NCBI RefSeq assembly: GCF_024166365.1
Contig: NC_064831.1
Span: 48,609,768-48,673,767, forward strand
Origin: Elephas maximus indicus
Lineage: Eukaryota; Chordata; Mammalia; Proboscidea; Elephantidae
Direction: 5' to 3'
Length of the DNA stretch: 64,000 nt
This document shows, piece after piece, positions 21,731 to 33,022 of the stretch. The position numbers were made by a program, and so were the translations under genes. Position 1 is the stretch's first letter. Each line of letters starts with the position of its first letter. The notes under the pieces were generated by a model that saw only the letters and a program-made list of their open reading frames with translations, was not told the DNA's origin and ran no database searches.

Positions 21731-22803
21731 ATGATGGCTTCAGCAAGCTCCCAAAACAAAGAATCAAGAAATCTTCTGGATGAAGAGAACTTCCTGGAAC
21801 GACCAGAGTTAAAATACAAAAGATTAATATACAGGACTCTTCAAGGGATCAGGCAAAATGCAGACAAGCCAAGGAGCACACAGACAAACCAATAGAGGAA
21901 CTTAAGGAGATTAGAGAAGACCATAATGACGAATTTAATAGGCTGCAAGAATCCATAGAGAGACAGCAAACAGATAACCAGAAGATTAACAATAAAACTT
22001 CAGAATTGGACAACTCAACGGAAAGTCATAGGAGCAGAATTGAGGCAATGGAAGTCAGAATTAGTGAGATTGAAGATAAAGCACTTGACATCAGCATACT
22101 TAAGGAAAAATCAGGTAAAAAAAATTTAGAAATGAGTAAACCCTAAGAATTATGTGGGATTCTATCAAGAGGAATAACCTACAAATGACTGGATTACCAG
22201 AATGGGGGGGGGAGGGGGTGGATAATAGAAAATACAGAGAGAATTGTTGAAGATTTGTCAGCAGAAAACTTCCCTGATATCATGAAAGATGAGAAGATCT
22301 CTATCCAAGATGCTCATTGAACCCCACACAAGGTAGATCCCAAAAGAAAGTCACCAAAACATATAATTAAACTTGCCAAAACCAAAGATAAAGAGATAAT
22401 TTTAAGAGAGGCTAGGGATGAATGGAAAGTCATCTACAAAGGAGAATCAATAAGACTAAACTCAGAGTACTCAGCAGAATCTATGCAGGCAAGAAGGCAA
22501 CAGGAGGACATATATAAAGCCTTGAAGGAAAAAAATTGCCAGCCAAGAATTATATATCCAGCAAAACTGTGTCTCAGATATGGCGAAATTAGTACATTTC
22601 CAGATAAACAGAAGTTTAGGGAATTTGCAAAAGCCAAACCAAAATTACAAGAAATACTAAAGGGGGTCCTCCGGTTAAAAAATCAGAAACTAGAACACAG
22701 GACAGAGCAACCAGATGTCAACCCAGATAGAGAAATCACAAAAATAAATCAAAGCGAAAACACTCAAAATAGGGTAACAAAGACATCATTATGTAAAAGA
22801 TGA
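21731..22803 (+). pseudogene. L1 ORF1 remnant (RNA-binding chaperone)
   Basis: The frame starts MMASASSQNKESRNLLDE at an ATG at 21731. It continues into a charged, coiled-coil-like region (about 21890-22100). The C-terminal domain is best preserved at 22483-22803, with QPRIIYPAKLCLRYGE and FPDKQKFREFAKAKPKLQEI, which align with the ORF1p C-terminal domain. Stops and indels break the frame, including a TAA near 22143 and a G-run near 22203. ORF1p normally trimerises and coats L1 RNA. This copy cannot make it. Confidence 0.85.
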
Positions 22804-23159
22804 CAATGTTAAAACCAAAAAGAGGGACTAAAAAATGATGTCATAGATCTTTCATATGGAGAGGAAGTCAAGGTGATATAAAGAAATAAAAGATTGGCTT
22901 AAACATAGAAAAATAGGGGTAAATATCAAGGTAACCACAAAGGAAACTAACAATCCTACACATCAAAATAAGAAACAAGAAAAACATAAAGACTCACCAA
23001 ATACAAAAGCAATAAGAATGAAAAAGAGGAAAATAAAATACATAAAGAAAAACGACTCAGCGCAGAAAATTAAGTGGAACATGGCAACTATCAACAACAC
23101 ACACAAAAAAATACATCAGAATGACAGCACTACACTCATAAAAAAAACACTCATACCTA

Positions 23160-26100
23160 TGAATAATTACGCTGAATATAAATGGACTAAATGCACCAAT
23201 AAAGACACAGAGAATGACAAAATGGATAAAAAAAAAAAGATCCATCTCTATGCTGCCTACAAGAGACACACCTTAGACTTAAAGATACAAAACAAAACTC
23301 AAAAGATGGGAAAAATATATTAAGCAAACAACAGTCAAAAAAGAGCAGTAGTAGCAATATTAATTTCTGACAAAATCCACCACAAAGGATAAGGAAAGAC
23401 ACTACATAATGATTAAAGAGTCAATAAACCAGGAGGACATAACCATAATAAATATTTACACACCCAACAACAGGGCTCGAAAATACATAAAACAAACTCT
23501 AACAGCATTGAAGAGACAGACAGCTCCACAATAATAGCAGGAAACTTCAGCACACCACTTTCAGTGAAGGACAGAACATCCAGAAAGAAGCTCAATAAAG
23601 ACACGGAAGATCTAAATGCCCCAATCACCAATTTGATCTCATAGACATATACAAAACACTCCACCCAACAGCAGCCAAGTATACCTTCTTTCCCAATGCA
23701 CATGGACCATTCTCTAGAATAGACCACATATTAGGCCACAAAGCAAGCCTTAACAGAATCCAAAGCATCAAAATATTACAAAGCATCTTTTCTGACCTTA
23801 AAGGCATAAAAGTAGAGATCAATAACAGAAAAAGCAAGCAAAAAAAAAAAATCAAAAAAATCAAAAGCATGGAAACTGAACAATACCTTGCTCAAAAACT
23901 ACTGGGTTATAGAAGAAATTAAGAACGGAACAAAGAAATTCATAGAATCAAATAAGAATGAACACACATCCTACCAGAATGTTTGGGACACAGCAAAAGC
24001 ATTACTCAGAGGTCAATTTATAAATGCACACATCCAAAAAGAAGAAAGGGCCAAAATCACAGCATTAACCTTACAACTCGAACAAACAGAGAGCAGAAAA
24101 AGAAGCCCTCGGGCACCAGAAGAAACCAATAAGAAAAATTAGAGCAGAATTAAATGAAATAGAGAATAGAAAAACAATTAAAAGTTAACAAGACCAAAAG
24201 CTGATACTTTGAAAAGATTAACAAAATCAATAAACAATTTGCCAAACTGACAAAGGAAAACCAGGAGACAAAGCAAATAACTTGAATAAGAAATGAGATG
24301 GCTGATATCACAACAGACCCAACTGAAATTAAAAGAATCATAACAGAATACTATGAAAAAATGTGCTCTAACAAATTTGAAAACCTAGAGGAAATGGACA
24401 AATTTCTAGAAACACACTACCTACCTAAACTAACACAAACAGAGGTAGAACGACTAAATAAAGCTAAAACAAGAGATTGAAAAAGTATTTTTAAAAATCC
24501 CAACAACAACAAAAAAAAGCCCTGGCCCTGATAGCTTCACTGGAGAGTTCTACCAAACTTTCAAAGAAGAGTTAACAACACCATTACTAAAGGTATTTCA
24601 GAGCATACAAAAGGATGGAATACTCCCAAACTCATTCTTTCAAGCCAGCATAACCCTGATACTAAAACCAGTAAAGACACCACAAAAAAAAAAAAAAATA
24701 CAGACCAATGTCCCTCATGAATTTAGGCACAAAAATCCTCAACAAAATTCTAGTGAATAGATTTCAACAACATATCAAAAAAATAATTCACCATGATCAA
24801 GTGGGATTCATACCAGGTATGTAGGGATGGCTCAACATTAGAAAAACGATCAACATAATTCATCACATAAATAAAACAAAAGACAAGAACCACACGATCT
24901 TATCAATTGATGCAGGAAAGGCATTTGACAAAGTCCAACATCCATTCATGATAAAAACTCTCAGCAAAATATGAAGAGACGGGAAAGTCTTCAATATAAT
25001 AAAGGGCATTTATACAAAGACAACAGCCAACATCATCCTAAATGGACAGCCTAAAAGCATTCCCTTTGAGAATGGAAGCCAGACAAGGAAGCCCATGATC
25101 ACCATTCTTATTCAACATTGTGCTGGAAGTCCTAGCCAGAGCAATTAGGCTAGAAAAAGAAATAAGGGCATCCAAATCAGTAAAGAAGAAGTAAAAGTAT
25201 CTTAGCTCTCTTTGCAGATGATACGATCTTATATACAGAAAATTCCAAAGAATCCACAAGAAAACTACTGGAACCAATAGAAGATTTCAACGAATTACCA
25301 GGATACAAAATAAACATAGAAAAATCACTTGGATTCCTCTACACCAACAAAAAGAACATTTGAAGAGGGAATCACCAAATCAATACCATTTACAGTAGCC
25401 CCCAAGAAGATAAAATACTTAGGAATAAATCTTACCAGAGGCGTCAAAGACCTATACAAAGAAAACTACAAGACACTACTGCAAGAAACCAAAAGAGACC
25501 TACATAAGTGGAAAAACATACCTTGCTCATAGATAGGAAGACTCAACATTGTGAAAATGTCTGTTGCACCCAGAGCAATCTATAGACACAATGCAATCCT
25601 GATCCAAATTGCAATGGCATTTTTTAATGAGATGGAGAAACAAATCACCAACTTCATATTTAAGAACTTATTACACTGCCACAGTAGTCAAAACAGCCTT
25701 GTACTGGTACAACAACAGATACATAGACCAATGTAGCAGAATTGAGAACGCAGATGTAAATTCATCCACTTATGAGCATTTGACAAAGGCCCAAAGTTCG
25801 TGAATTGGGGAAACGACAGTCTCTTTAACAAATGGTGCTGGCGTAACTGGATGTCCATCAGCAAAAAAAATGAAACAAGATCCATACTTAGCACCATGCA
25901 CAAAAACTAACTCAAAATGGATCAAAGACCTAAATATAAAATCTAAAATGATAAAGATCATGGAAGAAAAAATAGGGTCAATGCTAGCAGCCCTAATACA
26001 TGGCATAAACAGTACACAAAACATTACTGACAATTGCACAAACACCAAAAGAGAAACTAGACAACTGGGGGGGAAAAAAAAAACTGGGAGCTCCTAAAAA

Positions 26101-26378
26101 TCAAACACTTATGCTTATTCAAAGACTTCACCAAAAGAGTAAAGACGACCCACAGACTGGGAAAAAATTTTGGCTACAACAAATCCAATCAGGGTCTAAT
26201 CTCTAAAATCTACAAGATACTGCAAATCTTCAACAACAAAAAGACAACCCAAATAAAAAAATGGGCAAAGATATGAACAGGCCCTTTACCAAAGAAGACA
26301 TTCAGGAGGCTAACAGATACATGAGGAAATGCTCACAATCATTAGCCATTAGAGAAATGCAAATCAAAACTACAATGA
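23160..26378 (+). pseudogene. L1 ORF2 remnant (endonuclease and reverse transcriptase)
   Basis: The endonuclease start is visible as ITLNINGLNAPIK near 23165. Around 23440-23640 lie decayed endonuclease motifs including a GDFNTPLS-like site with the D mutated (AGNFSTPLS). The RT shows [15 protein letters not shown] at about 24518 and the catalytic FADD at 25211-25222 (FADDTIL). Numerous frameshifts and stops interrupt it. The sequence is cut at 26378 by the chimeric insertion, before the C-terminal cysteine domain. Confidence 0.88.
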
Positions 26379-26379
26379 G
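26366..26379. repeat. Target-site duplication, left copy, of the U6-L1 chimera
   Basis: 'aaaactacaatgag' recurs exactly at 29179-29192, immediately after the poly(A) of the inserted L1. The last g may equally be the first base of U6. Confidence 0.92.
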
Positions 26380-26485
26380 TGCTCGCTTTGGCAGCACATA
26401 CACTAAAATTGGAACAATACAGAGAAGATTAGCATGGCCCCTGCTCAAGGATGACATGCAAATTCATGAAGCATTCCATATTTTT
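26379..26485 (+). ncRNA. RNU6: U6 snRNA retrocopy fused to L1
   Basis: Nearly full-length U6: it begins 'gtgctcgctttggcagcaca', keeps the ACAGAGA box at 26419-26425 and 'agattagcatggcccctg', and ends with the terminal T run at 26481-26485. Most visible differences from canonical U6 look like CpG decay or transitions (for example ctgcTcaagg, gacaTgcaa). No upstream PSE/TATA promoter is expected because it is a retrocopy inside L1, so it is very probably not transcribed as U6. It is joined directly to L1 sequence at 26486 ('aggaatcctcaagaaaactg'). Confidence 0.93.
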
Positions 26486-28180
26486 AGGAATCCTCAAGAA
26501 AACTGCTGAAGCTAATACAAGAGTTCAGCAGAGTATCAGGATACAAGATAAACATACAAAAATCAGTTGGATTCCTCTATACTAACAAAAAGAACATCGA
26601 AGAGGAAATCACCAAATCAATGCCATTTACAGTAGCCCCCAAGAAGATAAAATACTTAGGAATAAATCTTACCAGAGATATAAAAGACTTATACAAAGAA
26701 AATTACAGTATACTTCTGCAAGAAACCAAAAGAGACTTATATAAGTGGAAAAACATGCCTTGCTCTTGGATAGAAAGACTTAACATTATAAAAATGTCTA
26801 TTCTACCAAAAGCAATCTATACATTTAATGCAATTCTGATCCAAATCCCAAAGACATTCTTTAATGAGATGGAGAAACAAATCACCAACTTCATATGGAA
26901 GGGAAAGAAGCCCTGGATAAATACGGCATTACTGAAAAAGAAGAACAAAGTGGGAGGCCTTACTTTACCTGATTTTAGAACCTATTATACCGCCGCAGTA
27001 GTCAAAACAGCCTGGTACTGGTACAACAACAGATACATGGACCAATGGAACAGAAATGAGAATCCAGACATAAATCCATCCACATATCAGCAATTGATAT
27101 TTGACAAAGGACACAAAACAGTTAAATGGGGGAAAAGACAGTCTTTTTAACAAATGGTGCTGGCATAACTGGATGTCCATCTGCAAAAAAATGAAACAAG
27201 ACCCATACCTCACTCCATGCACAAAAACTAACTCAAAATGGATCGAAGACCTAAATATAAAATCCAAAACAATAAATATCATGGAAGAAAAAATAGGGAC
27301 AACATCAGGAGCCCCAATACAAGGCATAAAGAGTATACAAAACATTATTAACAATGCAAAAGAAAAACTAGATAACTGGGAGCTCCTAAAAATCAAACGC
27401 CTATGCTCATCCAAAAACCCACTCCACCTCATCCAAAGACTTCACCAAAAGAGTAAGAAGACTACCTACAGACTAGGAAAAAGTTTTTAGCTATGACATT
27501 TCCCATCAGTGCCTCGTCTCTAAAATCTACATGATACTGCAAAACCCTAACTACAAAAAGACAAATAACCCTATTAAAAAATGGGCAAAAGATAGGAATA
27601 GACACTTCACTAAAGAAGACATTTAGGTAGCTAACAGATACATGAGGAAATGTTCACGATCATTAGCCATTAGAGAAATGCAGATCAAAGCTACAATGAG
27701 ATTCCACCTCACTCCAACAAGGCTGGCATTAATCCAAAAAACACAAAATAATAAATGTTGGAGAGACTGGAACACTTATACACTGCTGGTGGGAATGTAA
27801 AATGGTACAACCACTTTGGAAATCAATTTGTTGCTTCCTTAAAAAGCTAGAAATAGAAATAACATATGATCCAGCAATCTTACTCCTCGGAATATACCCT
27901 AGAGAAATAAGAGCCTTTACACGAACAGATATATGCACACCCATGTTTATTGCAGCACTGTTTATAATAGCAAAAAGATGGAAGGAACCAAGGTGCCCAT
28001 CAAGGGATGAATGGATAAATAAATTATGGTATATTCACACAATGGAATACTACGCATCGATAAAGAACAGTGAGGAATCTGTGAAACATTTCATAACATG
28101 GAGGAACCTGGAAGGCATTATGCTGAGTGAAATGAGTCACTTGCAAAAGGACAAATATTGTATAAGACCACTATTATAAG
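26486..28180 (+). pseudogene. L1 ORF2 C-terminal part in the chimera
   Basis: The open pieces at 26620-27150, 27101-27490 and 27802-28179 together cover the thumb and C-terminal region. They contain [34 protein letters not shown] and the C-terminal cysteine motif HCWWEC, encoded at 27781-27798. Single-base indels shift the frame between pieces. The order and lengths match the copy at 46.5-50.9 kb. Endonuclease and RT catalytic residues are absent through 5' truncation. Confidence 0.88.
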
Positions 28181-29178
28181 AACTTGAGAAATAGTTTAAA
28201 CTGAGAAGAAAATATTCTTTTGTGGTTACAAGAGAGGGGAGGGAGGGAGAGTGGGAGAGGGGTATTCACTAATTAGATAGTAGATAAGTACTACTTTAGG
28301 CGAAGGGAAAGACAACACAGAATACAGGGGAGGTCAGCACAACTGGACTAAACCAAAAGCAAAGAAGTTTCTGGAATAAACTGAATGTTTCGAATGTCAG
28401 TGTAGCAGGGGCAGGGGCTTGGGGACCATGGTTTCAGGGGACATCTAAGTCAATTGGCACAATAAAATCTATTAAGAAAACATTCTGCATCCCACTTTGA
28501 AGAGTGGCATCTGGGGTCTTAAATGCTAGCAAGCAGCCATCTAAGATGCATCAATTGGTCTCAACCCACCTGGATCAAAGAAGAATGAAAAACACAATGT
28601 AATTACAAGCCCAAGAGACAGAAAGGGCCACAGGAACCAGAGACTACATCATCCTGAGACCAGAAGAACTAGATGGTGCCCGGCCACAACTGATGACTGC
28701 CCTGAGAGGGAACACAACAGAGAACCCCTGAAGGAGCAGGAGAGCAATGGAATGCAGACCCCAAATTCTCATAAAAAGACCAGACTTAATGGTCTGACTG
28801 AGACTAGAAGGACCCCGGTGGTCATGGCCCCCAGACCTTCTGTTGGCCCAGGACAGGAACCATTCCCGAAGCCAACTGTTCAGACATGGTTTGGACTGGA
28901 CAATGGGTTGGAGAGGGATGCTGGTGAGGAGTGAGCTTCTTGGATCAGGTGGACACTTGAGACTACATTGGCATCTCCCGCCTGGAGGGGAGATGAGAGG
29001 GTGGAGGGGGTTAGAGGCTGGCAAAATGGACGGGAAAAGAGAGAGTGGAGGGAGAGAGCGGGCTATCTCATTAGGGGGAGAGTAATTGGGAGTATGCAGC
29101 AACGTGTATATATGTATATAACTTGATTTGTAAACTTTCACTTAAAGCACAATAAATATTATATATATATAAAAAAAA
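28181..29178 (+). other. L1 3' UTR of the chimera, with G-rich tract
   Basis: Non-coding tail with a polypurine G-rich tract at 28231-28262 (several GGG/GGGG runs, G-quadruplex-capable). It contains the phrase 'gcatctggggtcttaaatgc' and ends with (TA)n and A. The same layout appears in the minus-strand copy at 46454-47456. The antisense strand is open over 28644-29141. Confidence 0.85.
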
Positions 29179-29204
29179 AAAACTACAATGAGATACCATC
29201 TCAC

Positions 29205-29364
29205 AAAAAAAAACCATTCCCATGTAGTCAATTCTGACTCATAGGGACCCTACAGGACAGGGTAGAATTGCCCCATAGGGTTTCCAAGGAACAGCTGGTG
29301 GATTTGAACTGTCAACCTTTCGGGTAGCAGCCATTGCTCTTAACCACTGCACCACCAGGGCTCC
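29205..29364 (-). mobile_element. AfroSINE body (outer element of the nest)
   Basis: It runs from the A-rich tail side to 'caccaccagggctcc' at the right. Its own duplication is 'attctgataaa' (20275-20285 and 29365-29375). The L1 entered its A-rich tail. Confidence 0.88.
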
Positions 29365-29607
29365 ATTCTGATAAATACGTGGGGCCAAGTGTGTCCCAAT
29401 TATTCTGGTTAAGGCAATGCCCGTTTGCATCACCAGGCACAAAGAAATTCAATAGTAAATAATCCCACCGGGAGAAAATGATTACCCGATTCAGGCAGAG
29501 TAGAGCCCTTCTCTGCCCTCTTTGACTAAAGTGTTTTATTCGCTGAAGTTGCTCTGTGCCCTTACCGTGGTACCCTTACAAATACACATTTTGCAGGAAT
29601 GGCATAA

Positions 29608-29815
29608 CCCAAAACATCAAACCCAGTGCCCTCGAGTTGATTCCAACTCATAGCGACCCTATAGGACAGAGTAGAGCTGCCCCACAGAGTTTCCAAGGAG
29701 CGCCTGGCAGATTCGAACTGCCCCACAGAGTTTCCAAGGAGCGCCTGGCAGATTCGAACTGCCGACCCTTTGGTTAGCAGCTGTAGCACTTAACCACTAC
29801 AACACCAGGGTTTCC
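29608..29815 (-). mobile_element. AfroSINE (minus) with internal 41-bp duplication
   Basis: Flanked by 'aggaatggcata' (about 29596) and 'aggaatttgcata' (29816), a near-perfect target duplication. Inside, a 41-bp unit starting 'ctgccccacagagtttccaa' occurs twice in tandem (29677-29717 and 29718-29758), identical in both copies. Confidence 0.92.
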
Positions 29816-30125
29816 AGGAATTTGCATAAGTTCCTTTAAATCAGTGACAGTTTTGACCAGGAGGCTTAAATGAGTTTAGAAGCAAATTAACCCTAAACTT
29901 GCCAGTATGCTTATCAATAAACTAGCTAATTTCCCATTGCAAAGTGGTCTGCTCTATCAGTTTACTTAGATGTGAACACTTAGATGGTCCCCGCCCAGGA
30001 TGAGATTCTCATGGCTGATTCTTTTACAAGGGGGTAGACTTCCTCTCCCAGATAGCAATAACAGCCACTCCACATGAGCTGCTAGAGTTTCTGGAGTAGA
30101 TTTTATACACATTATGTCACAACAG

Positions 30126-30349
30126 GAGCCCCTGGGTGGTAAAAATGGCTAACCCATTTGCTTCTAACTGGAAGTTTGGTGGCTTGAGTCCACTCAGAGT
30201 TGCCTCGAAAGAGAGGTCTGGCAATCTACTTCTGAAAAATTAGCCATTGAAAACCCCATGGAGTTATGCACATTTTTGGTACTATTCTAGTCTGACACAC
30301 ACGGGGTTGCCATGCATCAAAATCAACTCAACAGCAACTGGCTTGGTTT
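30126..30349 (+). mobile_element. AfroSINE, long diverged variant
   Basis: Begins 'ggagcccctgggtggtaaaa' and contains the long-form block 'aggtctggcaatctacttct'. The 3' end is 'caactcaacagcaactggct'. More diverged than the short form. Confidence 0.85.
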
Positions 30350-30526
30350 TTTGGGTCTTTCTCATGTCATCCTCACGACTTCTCTGTGATGCAGGTACGA
30401 AGTCCGGTTGACAAACTGAACTCAGGCAGGATAAGGTGACTCAGCTGGCCACAGCCAAGTCTAAACAAAGCCCAACTCCAGCTCTTTTTTATTTCCTTAG
30501 GCAGGTCATGTGAGCTCAAAAGTAAG

Positions 30527-30716
30527 AGGGTTGCCAGATAAAATACAGGATGTCCAGTTAAATCCAAATTTCAGATAAACAATTAATAATTTTTTTTAGT
30601 ATAAGTAGGTCCTTTCATGGGACATACTCAGATTTAAAAAAAAAATTGTTCATTGTTTATCTGAAATTCAAATTTAACTGGACATTCTGTATTTTATTTG
30701 TTAAACCTAGTAAACC
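30527..30716. mobile_element. Palindromic DNA transposon fossil
   Basis: The left half 'gttgccagataaaatacagg' and 'ccaaatttcagataaacaat' is mirrored in the right half by 'attgtttatctgaaattcaaa' wording and 'ctgtattttatttgttaaac'. A near-perfect fold-back over about 190 bp, typical of a non-autonomous DNA element. I do not assign a family name. Confidence 0.75.
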
Positions 30717-31081
30717 GATCAGTTCAATATATGTGGGCTTTTCTTCCTTCTCACCATTCTCCATGTTTGGATCAGTCTATCTATTGACCATTTCTCTCTT
30801 TCTCTTCCAGTCAAATTTCTTCTAAGTTGGGAATCCTTTACCTGGGCTCCATGAAACTGGTGGGTGGGTGTTGATGGATAAAATTCAGGGAAGTTCATGA
30901 ACTTGGATGGGAATAATTCTCTCTTCACTAGCCTCTGACTGAAATTTAACGTGTCTTCCCATTACAAATGTAGGCAATAAAGCATGCTAAGATCACATTA
31001 CAGTTGTTGCAGGTATCTCAGACTAACTTTTAAACTCTCATCACTACTTCAAACGCATGGTAGTTATCAGATCAGCCACTA

Positions 31082-31245
31082 AAAAAAAAAAAAACCCACT
31101 GCCGGGGAGTCAGTTCTGACTCATAGTGACCCTATAGGACAAAGTAGAACTGCCTCGTAGGGTTTCCAGGGAGTGGCTGGTGGATTCAAACTGCCGACCC
31201 TTTGGTTAGCAGCTCAGCTCATAATCACTGCACCACCAGGTCTCC
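31082..31245 (-). mobile_element. AfroSINE (minus)
   Basis: Flanked by 'agatcagccacta' (31069-31081) and 'agatctgccacta' (31246-31258), 12 of 13 bases matching. The poly(A) at the left is the reversed tail. Confidence 0.95.
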
Positions 31246-31639
31246 AGATCTGCCACTAGATCTCATTTAATGCATGATGCAGTTGAGATTCCCCAGGAAG
31301 CAGATGCTGAGACAGAGTTTAGTGTGCAAGATGTTTACTAGGGAATGTCCTTCAGATCCACACCTGCACAAGGGAAGATGGAAGCAGGAGGGCAGAGACA
31401 GAAGTTGGGTCACAGCCTCAGCCAATCCCATGACAAGCTCTGGACCTGGAGTACCTGTCATCCACACCAGGGGATGCCGGCTGACCTAGTTGAGGCAGCT
31501 CTTGGTAGCTGAAGGTGTCTGCTGCCCAGCACTCTCAACACCTGGGCAGCATGTCCTTCCCTGGGCATGCATCACCAAGATGCACCAAGATGGCGCATCA
31601 CAAAGAACACCTCAATAAAGGAACTCTTTCACTTTATAT

Positions 31640-31683
31640 CTATCCATCCATCCCTCCCTCCCTCCATCCATCTCCTCTCTCTC

Positions 31684-31718
<35 letters not shown>
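31640..31718. repeat. CCAT/CCCT and (CA)n simple repeats
   Basis: A pyrimidine tract of 'ccat' and 'ccct' units, then a run of about 15 CA units ending at 31718. Confidence 0.9.
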
Positions 31719-31984
31719 TTCAACATCAGTGGTTTCATTTGCAGCCCTATGTATTTTATTTTATCCATTCCCTTACGTGAAAGCTCGAAGTCTGTAGAGA
31801 TGACTATGCTAAGAGCAGCTTTAGGGTAAACGGATGTACTTGTTTCTGCCCTTTAGCCCACAAGGCAGAGCCAAACTCAGAGGCCCAAAGGCCACGGACA
31901 ACTGTCCTGAAACTCAGCAAAGAGCTACGCATCGCTGAATAATGTACATTTCAGAGAGAGAGGATGAGGGTAGCTCCACCTCCC

Positions 31985-32215
31985 TTCCAAATATACTTTA
32001 GAATACATACTGTGGCACACACAATGCCTCATTTCAGCATCTCAACAACCGCACCTGCCTGGAAGGCATTACAGTTAGGTTTATTATACCGATGAGGAGA
32101 CTGGGGCTCAAGTAGATTAAGAGACTTCCCGCAAGGTCACTCAGTGAATGCATGGAAATATCGAAACTAGAATCCAGTACTCCTGACTCCAAATTCTGTG
32201 TTTTCTACTGCACCA
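31985..32215 (-). mobile_element. MIR
   Basis: 'gatgaggagactggggctca' and 'caaggtcactcagtgaatgc' give the MIR core in reverse orientation. Confidence 0.75.
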
Positions 32216-33022
32216 CATGAAACGGGGCAAAATATGAATTAAATGATCATTTACAATCATATGTAAGACCAGCAGGTTTCCAGCTGAGGTGTCTCAGCTA
32301 TTGATCCAACTCAAAGGCGTCTCACAGTCGAGCCCAGGGCTCTCACCTGGTTCATTTTTAATCCCTGGGCTCCACCTGGGGAGGGAGTGCCGGTAAAAAG
32401 AGAATAACAAATCCTCAAAATGCAAGGCCCTAACTTAAGGCAATTTAAGTGATAACTCATTCCATCATATCTACCATGGGGCTCTTCAGAGATCATAGCA
32501 GACACTCAGAAACAAGAAACGTGTTACTATATCCTCGAAGGTTAGATCTCATACAGGTTCTCACAGGAGAGCTGTAGATGTGGCTGACTTGTGTCAGGTG
32601 GGCAGGGGACATAGGGACCCAGTGTGTCCAGAAGAACAAGAGCACCTGGTTGTTTGTTTACATGAATAAAGGCTTCCTTGGTGCTAATCTACAAATGAAA
32701 CATGTACTAAGAACTTTTAAAAGCTCAAGTCATTTGATCTAGTCATTCCACTACCAGGAATTCATTCGAAGGTACCCATCTGAGATGTAGAGAAAGGTCT
32801 GTGAAGAGGATTGCATCACAGTATTTTTTATATTTGAAAAAAAATAGAAACGGATACAACATAAATCGCAACAGTAGAGAGTTGGACGAATCATTCTGGT
32901 ACAAACTCACATTGGTCTACGTGGTCATTATACCAAGTATTATGGGGAAATGTCCAAACCAAAACATTAAGTAAAAAATTCAGGACTCTAAATTGTGTGT
33001 ATATATATATATATATATATGT

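Larger units (their letters stand above)
20312..26378 (+). mobile_element. L1 LINE, host copy of the nest (5' UTR, ORF1, most of ORF2)
   Basis: It starts with an L1-like 5' end, 'ggaggcgggaccaagacggc', and has a roughly 1.4 kb 5' UTR (20312-21730), ORF1 (21731-22803) and ORF2 remnants (about 23160-26378). Its continuation after the chimera is only 12 bases (29193-29204, 'ataccatctcac'), so the end of ORF2 and the 3' UTR are missing. Many indels and stops show it is older than the 46.5 kb copy. An 85-bp-scale deletion near 25660 removes a block that is present in the chimera. Confidence 0.9.
26486..29178 (+). mobile_element. 5'-truncated L1 attached to U6 (chimeric retrocopy)
   Basis: Same-orientation L1 starting just after the RT catalytic box. 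It repeats ORF2 sequence already present in the host L1 (compare 25248 onward), then continues through the ORF2 end, the 3' UTR (28180-29150) and an A run at 29171-29178. With U6 at its 5' end and a shared target duplication it was inserted as one unit. Reverse transcription of L1 RNA with a template switch to U6 RNA is the known mechanism for such U6/L1 chimeras. Confidence 0.92.

Noticed and set aside
26379..26485. Functional U6 gene
   Set aside because: It is fused to L1, sits inside a target duplication and lacks the upstream PSE/TATA arrangement of true U6 genes.
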